64,000 bases of DNA from an uncultured Lachnospiraceae bacterium. Its GTDB lineage: Bacteria > Bacillota > Clostridia > Lachnospirales > Lachnospiraceae. Below, one piece after another: positions 42,128 to 52,086 of this stretch (its first letter is position 1; each line of letters opens with the position of its first letter). Below the pieces are notes generated by a model, which did not search any database, had not been told where the DNA came from, and saw nothing but the letters and a program-made list of their open reading frames with translations. The translations under genes and the position numbers were made by a program. The DNA lies in assembly GCA_934401915.1 (NCBI GenBank), contig CAKRSV010000007.1, positions 62,001-126,000 on the forward strand, given 5' to 3'.

Positions 42128-44164
42128 ATGAAGACAGAAAAACTTTTATTTGGAGCTGCCTACTATGACGAATATCTTCCGGTAGACAGAATTGACACCG
42201 ATATGGAAATGATGAAAAAGGCGGGTATGAACGTGATTCGTATCGCCGAATCCACCTGGAGTACCTGGGAGCCGCAGGAGGGTGTCTACGACTTTTCCCA
42301 TCTGCACCGCATGTTACAGGCTTCTGGCGAGCACGGCATCCAGGTTATTGTAGGAACTCCTACCTATGCAATTCCCACCTGGCTTGCCCGCAAATATCCT
42401 GACATCATTGCAGAAACCCACAATGGTCCTGGTCGCTACGGTCCCCGTCAGAACATGGATATTACCCACCCGATGTATTTAAAGCACGCGGAAATCATTA
42501 TCCGCAGGCTGATGGAGGAAGTGCAGCACTATGAGCACGTCATCGGTTTTCAGTTGGACAACGAGACCCATCCTTATGACACCTGTTCCTCCTATGCGCA
42601 GGCAAAATTTGTTGCCTACTTACGGGAACTTTTCCAGGATGATATTGATGCGTTAAATGATGCCTGGGGACTGGACTACTGGAGCAACCGTATCAATACC
42701 TGGGAGGATTTTCCTGATGTCCGCGGCACCATCAATGCCAGCCTGGGAGCCGAATACCAGAAATTCCAGCGGAAACTGGTTACGGATTTCCTTACCTGGC
42801 AAAGCAACATTGTAAAAGAGTATGCACGTCCCGACCAGTTCATTACCCAGAACTTCGACTATGACTGGCGCGGATATTCCTTTGGTATGCACCCGGAGGT
42901 CAATCAGTGGGAAGCTGCCCGCGCCGTAACCGTTGCCGGATACGACATCTACCACCCTTCTGCCCAGGATTTGACCGGCAAGGAAATCTCCTTTGGCGGT
43001 GCCATGGGACGTTCCTTAAAGAAAGACAATTACCTGGTACTGGAGACAGAAGCCCAGGGCAATCTGGGTTGGCTGCCCTATCCCGGTCAGCTTCGCCTGC
43101 AGGCGTTTTCCCACATTGCTTCCGGTTCCAACTCGGTGATGTACTGGCACTGGCATTCTATCCACAATGCCATTGAGTCTTACTGGAAAGGGGTATTAAG
43201 CCACAACCTGAAAGAAAACGAAACTTATCGGGAAGCCTGCCAGATTGGTGCTGACTTTGCCCGCATCGGAGACCACCTGAAAAATCTCCGCAAAGACAAC
43301 AAGGTCGCTCTTTTGTTGAATCATGAGTCCTTAAAAGCACTGGACTGGTTTGCTATTCACGAAAATCTGCACTATAACGAAGTCGTGCGCTGGCTCTATG
43401 ATGCCTTCTATGAAATGAATATTGAATGTGACATTGTGTCTGAATACGATACTGACTTATTTGGTCAATACCGGATTCTGGTTACACCGGCACTTTACAG
43501 CATCAGCGATTCCCTTACAACTGCCCTGCAGGATTATGTAAAAGCAGGCGGTCATCTGCTCTCTACCTTTAAGACAGCCGTTGCCGACAAGATGCTGAAA
43601 ATCTACCATGATGACCAGCCCCACAACCTGACAGAGGTCTTTGGTATGACCTACGACCAGTTTACCAATGGGATAAAGGTTGGTTTGTCCGGAGATTTGT
43701 TTGCTTCTTCTCCTGCGGTTCAATACTGGATGGAATTGCTTCATCCTACCACAGCCCAGGTATTGGCAACTTATGACCATTCCCAATGGGGGCGTTATGC
43801 TGCCATTACCCATAATCAGTATGGAAAAGGCACTGCCACTTATCTTGGCTGCTATTTTGAGAGTGAAGCCTTAAAGAATATCCTTCGTTTCGTCTGCCAG
43901 GAAGCCGGACTGGAACTGCCGGATATCAGCTATCCGCTGATTTGCAAGAAAGGTCGTAACGATTATGGCAAAGAAGTGCTTTATTACTTCAATTATTCTG
44001 ATTCCTTATGTATGTTTACTTACCACGGATCAGCAGGTACGGTTCTGCTCCATGGAAAGAATAAAAAGCACGGAAACCTGACTGTAGTTGGCGAGACAGC
44101 TACCGTGAAGGATGGGGATTTACTTTCCCTGGAAGACTGGGATTTTCTGATTATCTCTCGATAA
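42128..44164 (+). CDS. Beta-galactosidase, GH42
   Basis: The 678-residue enzyme has the GH42 layout: a TIM barrel with FGAAYYDEYLP at the start, acid/base Glu146 in FQLDNETHPYD and nucleophile Glu306 in LVLETEAQGNLGW. A trimerisation (class I amidotransferase-like) domain (VALLLNHESLKALDWFAIHEN, FGQYRILVTPALYSISDSL) and a short C-terminal beta domain follow. It removes terminal beta-galactose from oligosaccharides. No signal peptide is present, so it is cytoplasmic. ATG follows AAATGAGGATTT. Confidence 0.96.
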   Translation: MKTEKLLFGAAYYDEYLPVDRIDTDMEMMKKAGMNVIRIAESTWSTWEPQEGVYDFSHLHRMLQASGEHGIQVIVGTPTYAIPTWLARKYPDIIAETHNGPGRYGPRQNMDITHPMYLKHAEIIIRRLMEEVQHYEHVIGFQLDNETHPYDTCSSYAQAKFVAYLRELFQDDIDALNDAWGLDYWSNRINTWEDFPDVRGTINASLGAEYQKFQRKLVTDFLTWQSNIVKEYARPDQFITQNFDYDWRGYSFGMHPEVNQWEAARAVTVAGYDIYHPSAQDLTGKEISFGGAMGRSLKKDNYLVLETEAQGNLGWLPYPGQLRLQAFSHIASGSNSVMYWHWHSIHNAIESYWKGVLSHNLKENETYREACQIGADFARIGDHLKNLRKDNKVALLLNHESLKALDWFAIHENLHYNEVVRWLYDAFYEMNIECDIVSEYDTDLFGQYRILVTPALYSISDSLTTALQDYVKAGGHLLSTFKTAVADKMLKIYHDDQPHNLTEVFGMTYDQFTNGIKVGLSGDLFASSPAVQYWMELLHPTTAQVLATYDHSQWGRYAAITHNQYGKGTATYLGCYFESEALKNILRFVCQEAGLELPDISYPLICKKGRNDYGKEVLYYFNYSDSLCMFTYHGSAGTVLLHGKNKKHGNLTVVGETATVKDGDLLSLEDWDFLIISR

Positions 44165-44189
44165 TCTATTATCTCTCGATAATCTATTG
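44152..44189 (+). repeat. Tandem 18-bp duplication at the GH42 stop codon
   Basis: The unit ATTATCTCTCGATAATCT occurs twice in direct succession, overlapping the last codons and stop of GH42. It looks like a slippage duplication. The second copy is outside the ORF. Confidence 0.7.
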
Positions 44190-44369
44190 TAAAAAGATAA
44201 TTTATTATAGAAGCACAGGAATTTACCTTTTCGTTTTTGATAAAAACAAATCCTCTTCTTTTAGTTGAAATCCTTCTTTTCATCTGCTATACTAAATTCG
44301 TAATTCAGATACTGTTCGTGTATCTGCGTTCCGGGCATTCGCCCAGATTTTTCACTAAACTATGAAACT

Positions 44370-44900
44370 GTGATATCATGTCAGGATTCTGGTGGTTGGA
44401 AAACATACGGGACTGCAATTTATAATTGGCATTTTGTATTTATCGCTTCCTTTTCGGGATATGTGCGCCGGTGTGCGTACGGTTGCGGTGAGAGCTGGAA
44501 CTGCATGCCATTTTGCCCTATACCTGTTTCAAAAATTGCTTGTTTGATAATCCAGTCAGAAAGTCTGAGAAATTCGCTAATGATTTCTCGCATCTTTTGC
44601 ATTCACTATATTTTACCGTTCCACCGGCAATTTATTTTCCTGCATGATGTCACCATCTACGAAGGGAGACTCACATCTATAAACCAATCTGAAAAAGGAT
44701 CTACTACCCCAACGAAAACACTCACAAAGCAACAACCCAAACAGACGCGGGAGTTGAAGGAGCAGGCTGCGATTATCGCTGAGAAGGATTCTGCCTTAGC
44801 CGAAAGGGACTCTGCTTTAGCCGAAAAGGACTCTGCCTTAGCAGAACAGGCTGCTCTCATCGCCTCTCTCAAAGCACAGCTGGAATCCCAAAACACCTAA
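44370..44900 (+). pseudogene. Degenerate ORF ending in a heptad-repeat coiled coil
   Basis: The first ~90 codons read like non-coding sequence (rich in Cys, Phe, Ile, Trp with no domain). The last ~60 form EKDSALAERDSALAEKDSALAEQ-type heptads encoded by 21-bp tandem DNA repeats at about 44780-44850. Such repeats are common at the C-terminus of Rpn/PD-(D/E)XK transposase-like proteins in Lachnospiraceae, so this is probably a 3' remnant. No good ribosome binding site is seen. Together with 44190-44369 (no gene seen) it fills the gap between GH42 and tRNA-Trp. Confidence 0.5.
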
Positions 44901-44999
44901 TTTAAAATACCAAAATGCAAGCGAGGGCAGCGTCAAAAACACTTTTCAGCACTGCCCTTGCAATGATTTTTATCTTTCCGACATTTTTCACTTTTCCCC

Positions 45000-45028
45000 T
45001 TGCGTAACTCAACTTGCTATGTTATAAT
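45000..45028 (+). promoter_or_regulatory. Sigma-A promoter of tRNA-Trp
   Basis: TTGCGT (45000-45005) and TATAAT (45023-45028) with a 17-bp spacer, 39 bp before the tRNA. Confidence 0.75.
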
Positions 45029-45066
45029 ATTTTTCGTCGGTGCGAAAGAGTTTCACCGCAAGAAAT

Positions 45067-45137
45067 AGGGGCATAGTTCAAAGGTAGAACAGCGGTCTCC
45101 AAAACCGTCGATGTGGGTTCGATTCCTACTGCCCCTG
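45067..45137 (+). tRNA. tRNA-Trp (anticodon CCA)
   Basis: Acceptor stem AGGGGCA (45067-45073) pairs with TGCCCCT (45130-45136), G45137 is the discriminator base, and CTCCAAA forms the anticodon loop with CCA. The T arm has GGTTCGATTCC. The 3' CCA is not encoded (CTA follows). The gene is single and is followed at once by a terminator. Confidence 0.97.
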
Positions 45138-45145
45138 CTACATAA

Positions 45146-45173
45146 CCCGTGAGTAGACTGCTCACGGGTTTTT
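45146..45173 (+). terminator. Terminator after tRNA-Trp
   Basis: CCCGTGAG and CTCACGGG form an 8-bp stem followed by TTTTT. Confidence 0.9.
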
Positions 45174-45231
45174 GAATATCCAAAGCAAAAAAGCAGGCAG
45201 CCCATGGGGGTGCCTGGAAACGGAGGTCTGT

Positions 45232-45735
45232 ATGAAAAAAACAATCACACTATTTGGAGCTTTGGTGCTCTCGCTGTCCTTTCTGACATCCTGCGGCAGC
45301 GAAAAGGTCATGCTGACCTCCCAGGACTATGAGTGGGACGAAACCACAACGCAGACCACCAAGGGCGTCTCCGTCGGCGACGGCAAGGACGCATTTCTTG
45401 CCGCCTACGGGGAATATGATATTTTTACCTCGACCGATGGGAGTACCTATGAAATGCTCGATCCGGAGCAGATTCCATTCGACGAGCCGATCACGACGAT
45501 CCTCCCCACCTTTATCATAGATGGGGTTCCGACCGATCTCGATAAGCTCTGCAAAGAAAATGAGATTGCAAAGTCAGATGTAATGTCGCTGTTCAGTTCG
45601 ACGGATTACCTGTCGCAGCACACCGTCATCTATTATTATCTTGCCTTTACATGGAAAGACGGCATCATCACCGCCATTGACTCGAAGTCTATGGATTACA
45701 ATGAAGATGCCGCCTACTATCAGGATATCCGCTGA
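45232..45735 (+). CDS. Small lipoprotein of unknown function
   Basis: The 167-residue precursor has a lipoprotein signal (MKKTITLFGALVLSLSFLTSC) and a 146-residue mature domain (YEWDETTTQTTKGVSVGDGKD, YYYLAFTWKDGIITAIDSK) that I do not recognise. GGAGG lies 8 nt before the ATG at 45232. An in-frame start upstream would begin at the tRNA terminator and is rejected. The gene is convergent with the ABC exporter operon, with a 5-bp gap to its end. Confidence 0.85.
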   Translation: MKKTITLFGALVLSLSFLTSCGSEKVMLTSQDYEWDETTTQTTKGVSVGDGKDAFLAAYGEYDIFTSTDGSTYEMLDPEQIPFDEPITTILPTFIIDGVPTDLDKLCKENEIAKSDVMSLFSSTDYLSQHTVIYYYLAFTWKDGIITAIDSKSMDYNEDAAYYQDIR

Positions 45736-45740
45736 GCCGT

Positions 45741-47498
45741 TTATCCTGCAAACTGGCTTGCATAGAGCTTCGCATAGAAGCCGTTTTGCGCCAGAAGTGT
45801 CTCATGATTTCCCTGTTCGATAATATTTCCATCCTTCATAACAAGAATAATATCCGCTTCCCGGATGGTGGAGAGCCGGTGTGCCACGATAAAGCTGGTC
45901 CTGCCCTTCATCATTGTCGCAAAAGCCTGCTGGATCTTGAGTTCCGTTCTGGTATCGATCGACGATGTCGCTTCATCAAGGATCAGCATGGGCGGAAGGC
46001 ACAGCATGACTCTGGTGATGCACAAAAGCTGCTTCTGCCCCTGCGACAGACTTCCGCCGTCTTCACCGATCACCGTGTCATATCCCTTTGGCAGACGCTT
46101 GATAAAGCTGTGCGCATGGGAGGCTTTTGCCGCTTCTATGATCTCTTCTTCGGTCGCATCCGGTTTTCCCATCACGATGTTATCCCGGATCGTTCCCGCC
46201 TTCAGCCAGGTTTCCTGAAGGACCATTCCATAATTCGCCCGCAGGCTTCTGCGCGTCACATCCCGTATATCCAGTCCTTCTACGCAGATTTTTCCGGCAT
46301 TGACGTCATAGAACCGCATCAGCAGATTGATAACGGTCGTCTTGCCGCATCCGGTAGGACCCACGATCGCCACTCGCTGTCCCGCCCTGACTGCGAGGTT
46401 AAAGTCGGTGATGAGCTTTCGATCCGGCACGTAGGAGAAATCCACATGCTCCAGCGTCACATTTCCTTCCACATCCCGCAGCTCCACTGCGTCGGTCTTG
46501 TCCGGGATCTGCGGCGTCTCTTCAATGAGATCAAAGATCCTCTCGGCGCAGGCGAGCGCGTTCTGAAGCTCTGTGACCACACCGGAAATTTCATTAAACG
46601 GCTTGGTATACTGGTTTGCATAGGTTAAAAAGCAGGACAACTGCCCGACGCTGATTCCTCCCCTGACGGCAAAAACAGCTCCGGTCACTGCCACACCGGC
46701 ATACACCAGATTGTTGACAAAACGGGTTGCCGGATTTGTGATGGATGAGAAAAAGATCGCCTTGAGCGAGCAGTCCTGAAGCCGTCCGTTGATCTCGTCG
46801 AATTCCTCCATCGCCTCATCCTCATGGGAAAATGCCTGCACGACCTTCTGATTTCCGATCATCTCTTCGATCAGCGCGGTCTGCTCTCCTCTTGTCTCTG
46901 ACTGCAATTTAAACATGGTAAACGTTTTCTTCGCGATAAAAGCCGCTACAAAGAAGGACAATGGAGTAACCAGAACCACCACCCCGGTGATCCCGACGTT
47001 GACGCTGAGCATGAAGCCCAGTGTTCCGACGATCGTGATCACGCCGGTGAAGAACTGGGTGAATCCCATCAGCAGTCCGTCTGCAAACTGATCGGCGTCC
47101 GCTATCACGCGGCTCACCACTTCCCCATAGGAATGTCCGTCAATGTACTTGAGTGGAAGGATCTCTATCTTATGAAAAGCCTCATTCCGGATGTCCTGCA
47201 CGATCCGGTAGGTCATCTTGTTGTTGCACACATTCATGATCCACTGCGCTGCCGCCGTGATCGCGATCACGATCACCATCCGCTGCAGGACAGCAAACAC
47301 ACCGTCGAAATCAACCTGTCCTTTTCCCACGATCCGATCAATGACCCTTCCGGTCAATATCGGCAGATACAGCGTAAGCGTGACGGTTATCGCCGCCATA
47401 ATGATCGACGCTGCCAGATACAGCCAATACTTCCGGATATATCGCAGCACCTTTCGCAGCGTCATTTTCTGATTTTCCTGAATCCTTTTCCCTGCCAT
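45741..47498 (-). CDS. ABC exporter subunit, catalytic half
   Basis: The 585-residue half-transporter has six membrane helices (residues about 1-320) and an ATPase domain with Walker A GPTGCGKTT, a variant signature LSQGQKQ, and a canonical Walker B plus catalytic glutamate (LILDEATSSID). It pairs with the upstream gene, whose stop is 6 nt away, to form a heterodimeric exporter of the LmrA/TM287-288 type for drugs, lipids or peptides. The substrate is unknown. AGAAGGAG precedes the ATG. Confidence 0.94.
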   Translation of the reverse strand: MAGKRIQENQKMTLRKVLRYIRKYWLYLAASIIMAAITVTLTLYLPILTGRVIDRIVGKGQVDFDGVFAVLQRMVIVIAITAAAQWIMNVCNNKMTYRIVQDIRNEAFHKIEILPLKYIDGHSYGEVVSRVIADADQFADGLLMGFTQFFTGVITIVGTLGFMLSVNVGITGVVVLVTPLSFFVAAFIAKKTFTMFKLQSETRGEQTALIEEMIGNQKVVQAFSHEDEAMEEFDEINGRLQDCSLKAIFFSSITNPATRFVNNLVYAGVAVTGAVFAVRGGISVGQLSCFLTYANQYTKPFNEISGVVTELQNALACAERIFDLIEETPQIPDKTDAVELRDVEGNVTLEHVDFSYVPDRKLITDFNLAVRAGQRVAIVGPTGCGKTTVINLLMRFYDVNAGKICVEGLDIRDVTRRSLRANYGMVLQETWLKAGTIRDNIVMGKPDATEEEIIEAAKASHAHSFIKRLPKGYDTVIGEDGGSLSQGQKQLLCITRVMLCLPPMLILDEATSSIDTRTELKIQQAFATMMKGRTSFIVAHRLSTIREADIILVMKDGNIIEQGNHETLLAQNGFYAKLYASQFAG

Positions 47499-47504
47499 CT
47501 GTCT

Positions 47505-49304
47505 CTACTCCTTCTCTCTGGGAAACTGTGAATAATAGATTTCCTGATATACCTCGCAGTTTGCAAGAAGCTCCTCATGCGTTCCAATGCCAACCATCTC
47601 TCCGTCGTCCAGCACAATGATCTGGTCGGCGTACCGGATAGACGAGGCTCTCTGTGACACGATAAACACTGTCATCCCGCCGCCCAGCTCGCGGATCGCT
47701 TTGCGAAGCGCCGCGTCCGTGGCGTAGTCAAGTGCCGAAGCGCTGTCGTCCAGGATCAGGATCTCCGGATCGCCCACAAGCGCTCTTGCTATCGTAAGAC
47801 GCTGTCTTTGCCCGCCGGAAAGATTTCTTCCTTCCTGCGCAACCGGCGCGTCCAGCTTGCCTTCCTTCTGTTCCACAAACTCGCGCGCCTGCGCTGCTTC
47901 CACCGCCTTCCAAAGCTCCTCGTCCGTCGCATCTGCCTTGCCCCACAGAAGATTTTCGCGGATCGTTCCCTGAAAAAGGACTGCCTTCTGCAATACTACG
48001 CCAACCTTCTGCCGCAGTTCTTCCATACGATATTCGCGGACGTCTTTTCCATCTACCCTGACTGTCCCCTTCGTCGCATCATAGAAACGCGGGATCATGT
48101 TGACAAGCGAGGACTTTCCGGAGCCGGTGCCGCCGATGATTCCGATCGTCTGTCCCCGAGCTGCCCGGAAGGAAATACCGCTCAAAGACTCCGCTCCTGC
48201 CCCCGCATAGGTTAGACTCGCCTGGTCAAATTCTACCGACAAGTCTGTCATTTGCCTGTTATCTCCTATGACTGAACTGTCATCCTTCGTGTCATCTGTT
48301 CTGTTCTGTTTTTCTGTGCTGTCCAGCTTTCTGCAGCCCCACTCCATGCTGGAGCGCATCTCGAATACATTTTCAATCCGGTTTGCACACGCCAGTGCCT
48401 TTGTGATCGTGATGATCAGATTTGCCAGCTTTACCAGCTCGATCAGAATCTGCGACATATAGTTGACCAGCGCCACCACTTCTCCCTGCGTAATGCTGCC
48501 TTCATCAACTCTCACCGCCCCGGTGTAGAGCAGAATGATCGTCGCCGCATTGATGATGATATAAGTGACTGGATTAGTCAACGCCGATATTTTCCCTACA
48601 AAGAGCTGCATGGCAGAGAGCGCTTCGTTCTTCTGCTCAAAACCCCCGATCTCCTCCTGCTCCTTATTAAACGCCCGGATCACACGCGCTCCGGTCAGGT
48701 TTTCTCTTGTACTGCCAAGCACCTGATCCAGATTGGACTGTACCTTTCTGTACATCGGCATCGTCCACACCATGATGCCAAATACCACGATCGAAAGAAG
48801 CGGGATCGTGACAACAAAGATCAGCGCCGCTTTGACGTCGATGGTAAACGCCATCACCATCGCTCCAAACACGATAAACGGAGATCGCAGGAACAGACGT
48901 AGCACCATATTGACGCCGTTTTGTACCTGATTGGCGTCCGAGGTCATCCTGGTGATCATCGTGGAAGTCCCCAGCGTATCGATCTCTGTAAAGGAAAGAC
49001 TCTGGATGTGATCAAACAGCGCATGCTTGAGCTTCGTGGAAAATCCCACAGCCGCCTTGGCAGCAAAATACTGCGCAGTGATGGAACATGCCAGCCCGAT
49101 CAGCCCAAGAGCGATCAAAATGCCTCCCATCCGCAGCACGTACGCCGTATCCTTGTTCCCGATACCGACGTCTATGATCGCCGCCACCACCAGCGGCACG
49201 AACAGTTCAAAGGTCGCCTCCAGCATCTTGAACAGTGGTGCCAGGATCGTCTCCTTTTTATAGTCTTTTAAATAGATCAACAGTTTTCTCATACAAGTGA
49301 CCAT
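47505..49304 (-). CDS. ABC exporter subunit with degenerate ATP site
   Basis: The 599-residue half-transporter has an N-terminal six-helix domain and an ATPase domain with Walker A GGTGSGKSS and signature LSGGQRQR. The catalytic glutamate after Walker B is replaced by Asp (ILILDDSASALD). One degenerate and one canonical site is the hallmark of heterodimeric exporters. An unusual 30-residue charged insert rich in Asp/Ser lies before the ATPase domain (KQNRTDDTKDDSSVIGDNRQ). Start 49304 has AGGAAAGG directly before it; MRKLLIYL at 49292 is the alternative. Confidence 0.92.
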   Translation of the reverse strand: MVTCMRKLLIYLKDYKKETILAPLFKMLEATFELFVPLVVAAIIDVGIGNKDTAYVLRMGGILIALGLIGLACSITAQYFAAKAAVGFSTKLKHALFDHIQSLSFTEIDTLGTSTMITRMTSDANQVQNGVNMVLRLFLRSPFIVFGAMVMAFTIDVKAALIFVVTIPLLSIVVFGIMVWTMPMYRKVQSNLDQVLGSTRENLTGARVIRAFNKEQEEIGGFEQKNEALSAMQLFVGKISALTNPVTYIIINAATIILLYTGAVRVDEGSITQGEVVALVNYMSQILIELVKLANLIITITKALACANRIENVFEMRSSMEWGCRKLDSTEKQNRTDDTKDDSSVIGDNRQMTDLSVEFDQASLTYAGAGAESLSGISFRAARGQTIGIIGGTGSGKSSLVNMIPRFYDATKGTVRVDGKDVREYRMEELRQKVGVVLQKAVLFQGTIRENLLWGKADATDEELWKAVEAAQAREFVEQKEGKLDAPVAQEGRNLSGGQRQRLTIARALVGDPEILILDDSASALDYATDAALRKAIRELGGGMTVFIVSQRASSIRYADQIIVLDDGEMVGIGTHEELLANCEVYQEIYYSQFPREKE

Positions 49305-49427
49305 ACCTTTCCTGTCTGTTGTATTTCCATTTCGTATTATAACTTCTGCCCCACCTTTTTGGCAATATATAAACATAGCAGCCCGCTCTCTCCGGACTGC
49401 TATGCAGTAAGTTCTGTATCGTACTTT

Positions 49428-50513
49428 TTATCGGTAGTCTGCCGCCTGTCTCTCAATCTCTTCGCTGGTTGCTTTTACCTGCTTGGAGGGGGTGTAATCT
49501 GCCTCCGGGTAGAGCATCTCATGCAGAATGACTGCATTTTCATCCAATGTGCTGGGAATGACACAGGCTCCCTTGCTTCCCATCGTGATGCCTTCCCGGT
49601 TTCCCTCAAAAGGAAATCCATCGCTGGTTACCACATCATAGCTTGCCACACTGCCAAGCACGCTGATGATCTCGTTGACGTTCAGCGAGGTCTGCACCTG
49701 CGGCAATACGGCGTTCACCATGTTCGTCAGATCGCTCACAGAGGCCAGTTTAGCCTTGTTCATCATCGCGGTAAGCACATCTCTCTGCCGCTCTGCACGC
49801 CGGAAATCATCTCCCTTGGTATAGCGGATCCGGCAGTAAGCTGTCGCCTGCATCCCGTTGAGCAGCTGCTTTCCGCTCTCCTTGACCGGTATATAATCTA
49901 CGCCAAGCTCCTGCGCCATACAGAGCTGGTAATTGTTCAGATGGGAGATCTCCGCATCCGTCACATCCATCTCGATCCCGCCGAGCGCATCCACCGCGTC
50001 GATCAGTCCGGCAAAGCCGACTGTCACGTAATCGGTGATGTCCAGATCCAGATTGGAATTGAGCATATTGATCGCCTGCTCGGGACCGCCCTTGGCATAG
50101 GCTGCGTTGCATTTGTTGTAGCTGTCATTGCCCAGATTCAGGTAGGTATCCCGGAAAACCGAAACCAGCTTGATCTCCTGCGTGTCCTGATTGATGCTTG
50201 CAATGATGATCGTGTCGCTTCTGGTTCCCTTTCCCAGTTCGCCGTCTCTGGCGTCCACTCCGAACAGAGCCACATTCCGGTATCCCAACTGCTGCTTCTC
50301 ACTGGTCGTCGCCATCGTCTCCGCCACTTCGTCGTTGATGGTGATCTGTTTCTGATCCAGTGCCACACGATCTACTTCCTTCGTGGTTGTCGTCACCACG
50401 TACATGATACCGATCGCGATCAGCAGTACGCATACCTCCAGAATCAGAAGCGGAATGTTTTTGATCTTTCCGGTCTTCTTTGTCCCCTCAGAAATCTGTA
50501 TCTCTTTATCCAT
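49428..50513 (-). CDS. LytR-CpsA-Psr (LCP) family cell-wall polymer ligase
   Basis: The 361-residue protein has a short cytoplasmic N-terminus, one membrane helix (residues about 20-42) and an external LCP domain: NVALFGVDARDGELGKGTRSDTI, VSVFRDTYLNL, RIRYTKGDDFRRAERQRDVL. The conserved Arg/Asp residues bind polyprenyl-pyrophosphate-linked glycans. The family attaches teichoic acids or capsule to peptidoglycan. ATG at 50513 has only a weak AGGTT site. It stands alone between radA and the exporter. Confidence 0.94.
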   Translation of the reverse strand: MDKEIQISEGTKKTGKIKNIPLLILEVCVLLIAIGIMYVVTTTTKEVDRVALDQKQITINDEVAETMATTSEKQQLGYRNVALFGVDARDGELGKGTRSDTIIIASINQDTQEIKLVSVFRDTYLNLGNDSYNKCNAAYAKGGPEQAINMLNSNLDLDITDYVTVGFAGLIDAVDALGGIEMDVTDAEISHLNNYQLCMAQELGVDYIPVKESGKQLLNGMQATAYCRIRYTKGDDFRRAERQRDVLTAMMNKAKLASVSDLTNMVNAVLPQVQTSLNVNEIISVLGSVASYDVVTSDGFPFEGNREGITMGSKGACVIPSTLDENAVILHEMLYPEADYTPSKQVKATSEEIERQAADYR

Positions 50514-50673
50514 AAGTAAACCTAACCTTCTGTTTTCTTTGCACCCCTGCAATATCATACCACGCTATCTTACCATAAAATCCCTCGTTTGAACATACTT
50601 ATCGGGAAATTATTAACACTTTTTTAAAAAATGTTACGATTTTGTAATATAACGGTCACAATATATGCCCGGA

Positions 50674-52038
50674 TCAGATCAATCCGATCGCATCCTGCAC
50701 GGTGCGCACACCGATGACCTTCATGCCCTCGACGGCGTGGAGCTGCCTGCGGTTGACCTCCGGTATGATGCAGGTGGTAAAGCCCAGCTTCGCCGCCTCG
50801 CCGACCCTCTGCTCGATCATGGATACGCCCCGCACTTCCCCGCTCAGACCGATCTCGCCAAAGGCGATCGTCCGGTCATCGATCACCCGGTTTTTAAAGC
50901 TGGAGACGACCGCCATCGCGATCGCCAGATCGATCGCCGGCTCCATGATCCGTATTCCTCCGGTCAGGTTCACGTAGGCGTCACAGTCGGACATCTGCAG
51001 TCCCAGCCGCTTTTCCAGCACGGCCATCAGCAGATTGACCCGGTTAAAATCAGTTCCGATCGCCTGTCTGCGCGGGATTCCGAAGCCGCTGCGGCATACC
51101 AGCGCCTGGATCTCCAGAAGGATCGGCCGCGTGCCCTCCATCGAGCAGGATACCACCGAGCCGCTCGCCCCCTCTGGTCTGCCGCTCAGCATATACTCTG
51201 AGGCGTTCGGCACCTCCACCAGCCCCTCCTGTTTCATCTCGAACACGCCGATCTCATTGGTCGAACCAAACCGGTTCTTGACGCCGCGCAGGATCCGGTA
51301 GGAAGCATGGCGGTCGCCCTCAAAATACAGCACCGTATCCACCATATGCTCCAGCACTCTCGGACCTGCCACCGTCCCTTCCTTTGTCACATGACCTACG
51401 ATAAAGATGGAGCTTCCCAGCCCCTTTGCGAGCTGCAAGAACAGATTGGTCGCCTCGCGCACCTGCGACACGCTGCCGGGCGCTGCCGAGATCTCCTCAT
51501 GATACATGGTCTGAATGGAATCGATGATCGTCACATCCGGCTTTGCCGCGCGGATCGTCTCCTCTATCACTTCCAGGCTCGTCTCGCACAGAAGGAGCAG
51601 ATTATCCGAAAACTCTCCCAGCCGGTTTGCGCGCAGCTTGATCTGATGCAGGGATTCCTCCCCCGAAATGTAGAGAACCTTCCTGCCGTCCGCCGTCATA
51701 TAACGGCAGACCTGCAATAAGAGCGTGGACTTGCCGATTCCGGGATCTCCCCCGACCAGCGTCAGCGATCCCGGAACGATCCCGCCGCCCAGCACGCGGT
51801 CCAGCTCTCCCATGTGCGTAGGCATCCGCAGCTCTCCCTGTATGCTCACCTCCGAAAGGCATACCGGTTCTTCCCGCCGTCTGTCCCCTTCTTTTCTGTG
51901 TGTCCCCGCCGTCTTCGCAGGCACCTTCTCTTCCACAAAGCTGTTCCACTGTCTGCAGCCCGGACACTGTCCCATCCATTTGGTCGATTCATAGCCGCAG
52001 TTCTGACAGAAGAACACCGTTGATTTACCCTTTGCCAT
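50674..52038 (-). CDS. radA: DNA repair protein RadA
   Basis: RadA (454 residues, normal length) promotes branch migration in recombination. Domains in order: a C4 zinc finger (CQNCGYESTKWMGQCPGC, residues 10-27), a RecA-like ATPase with Walker A GGDPGIGKSTL and the RadA motif VKNRFGSTNEIGVFEM, and a C-terminal Lon-protease-like domain. ATG at 52038 follows GGAGACAA; the frame upstream is not used. A hairpin separates it from the clpC transcript. Confidence 0.97.
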   Translation of the reverse strand: MAKGKSTVFFCQNCGYESTKWMGQCPGCRQWNSFVEEKVPAKTAGTHRKEGDRRREEPVCLSEVSIQGELRMPTHMGELDRVLGGGIVPGSLTLVGGDPGIGKSTLLLQVCRYMTADGRKVLYISGEESLHQIKLRANRLGEFSDNLLLLCETSLEVIEETIRAAKPDVTIIDSIQTMYHEEISAAPGSVSQVREATNLFLQLAKGLGSSIFIVGHVTKEGTVAGPRVLEHMVDTVLYFEGDRHASYRILRGVKNRFGSTNEIGVFEMKQEGLVEVPNASEYMLSGRPEGASGSVVSCSMEGTRPILLEIQALVCRSGFGIPRRQAIGTDFNRVNLLMAVLEKRLGLQMSDCDAYVNLTGGIRIMEPAIDLAIAMAVVSSFKNRVIDDRTIAFGEIGLSGEVRGVSMIEQRVGEAAKLGFTTCIIPEVNRRQLHAVEGMKVIGVRTVQDAIGLI

Positions 52039-52086
52039 TTGTCTCCATTCTGCAACAGCCTTAGCTGTGCCATGCATTTTCCGTCA

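Noticed and set aside
44778..44858. CRISPR-like short repeats
   Set aside because: The 21-bp units are contiguous and code for heptads. There are no spacers and no cas genes.
49359..50519. 386-codon plus-strand open frame opposite the LCP gene
   Set aside because: The opposite strand encodes a clear LCP protein with membrane helix and catalytic motifs; this frame has none.
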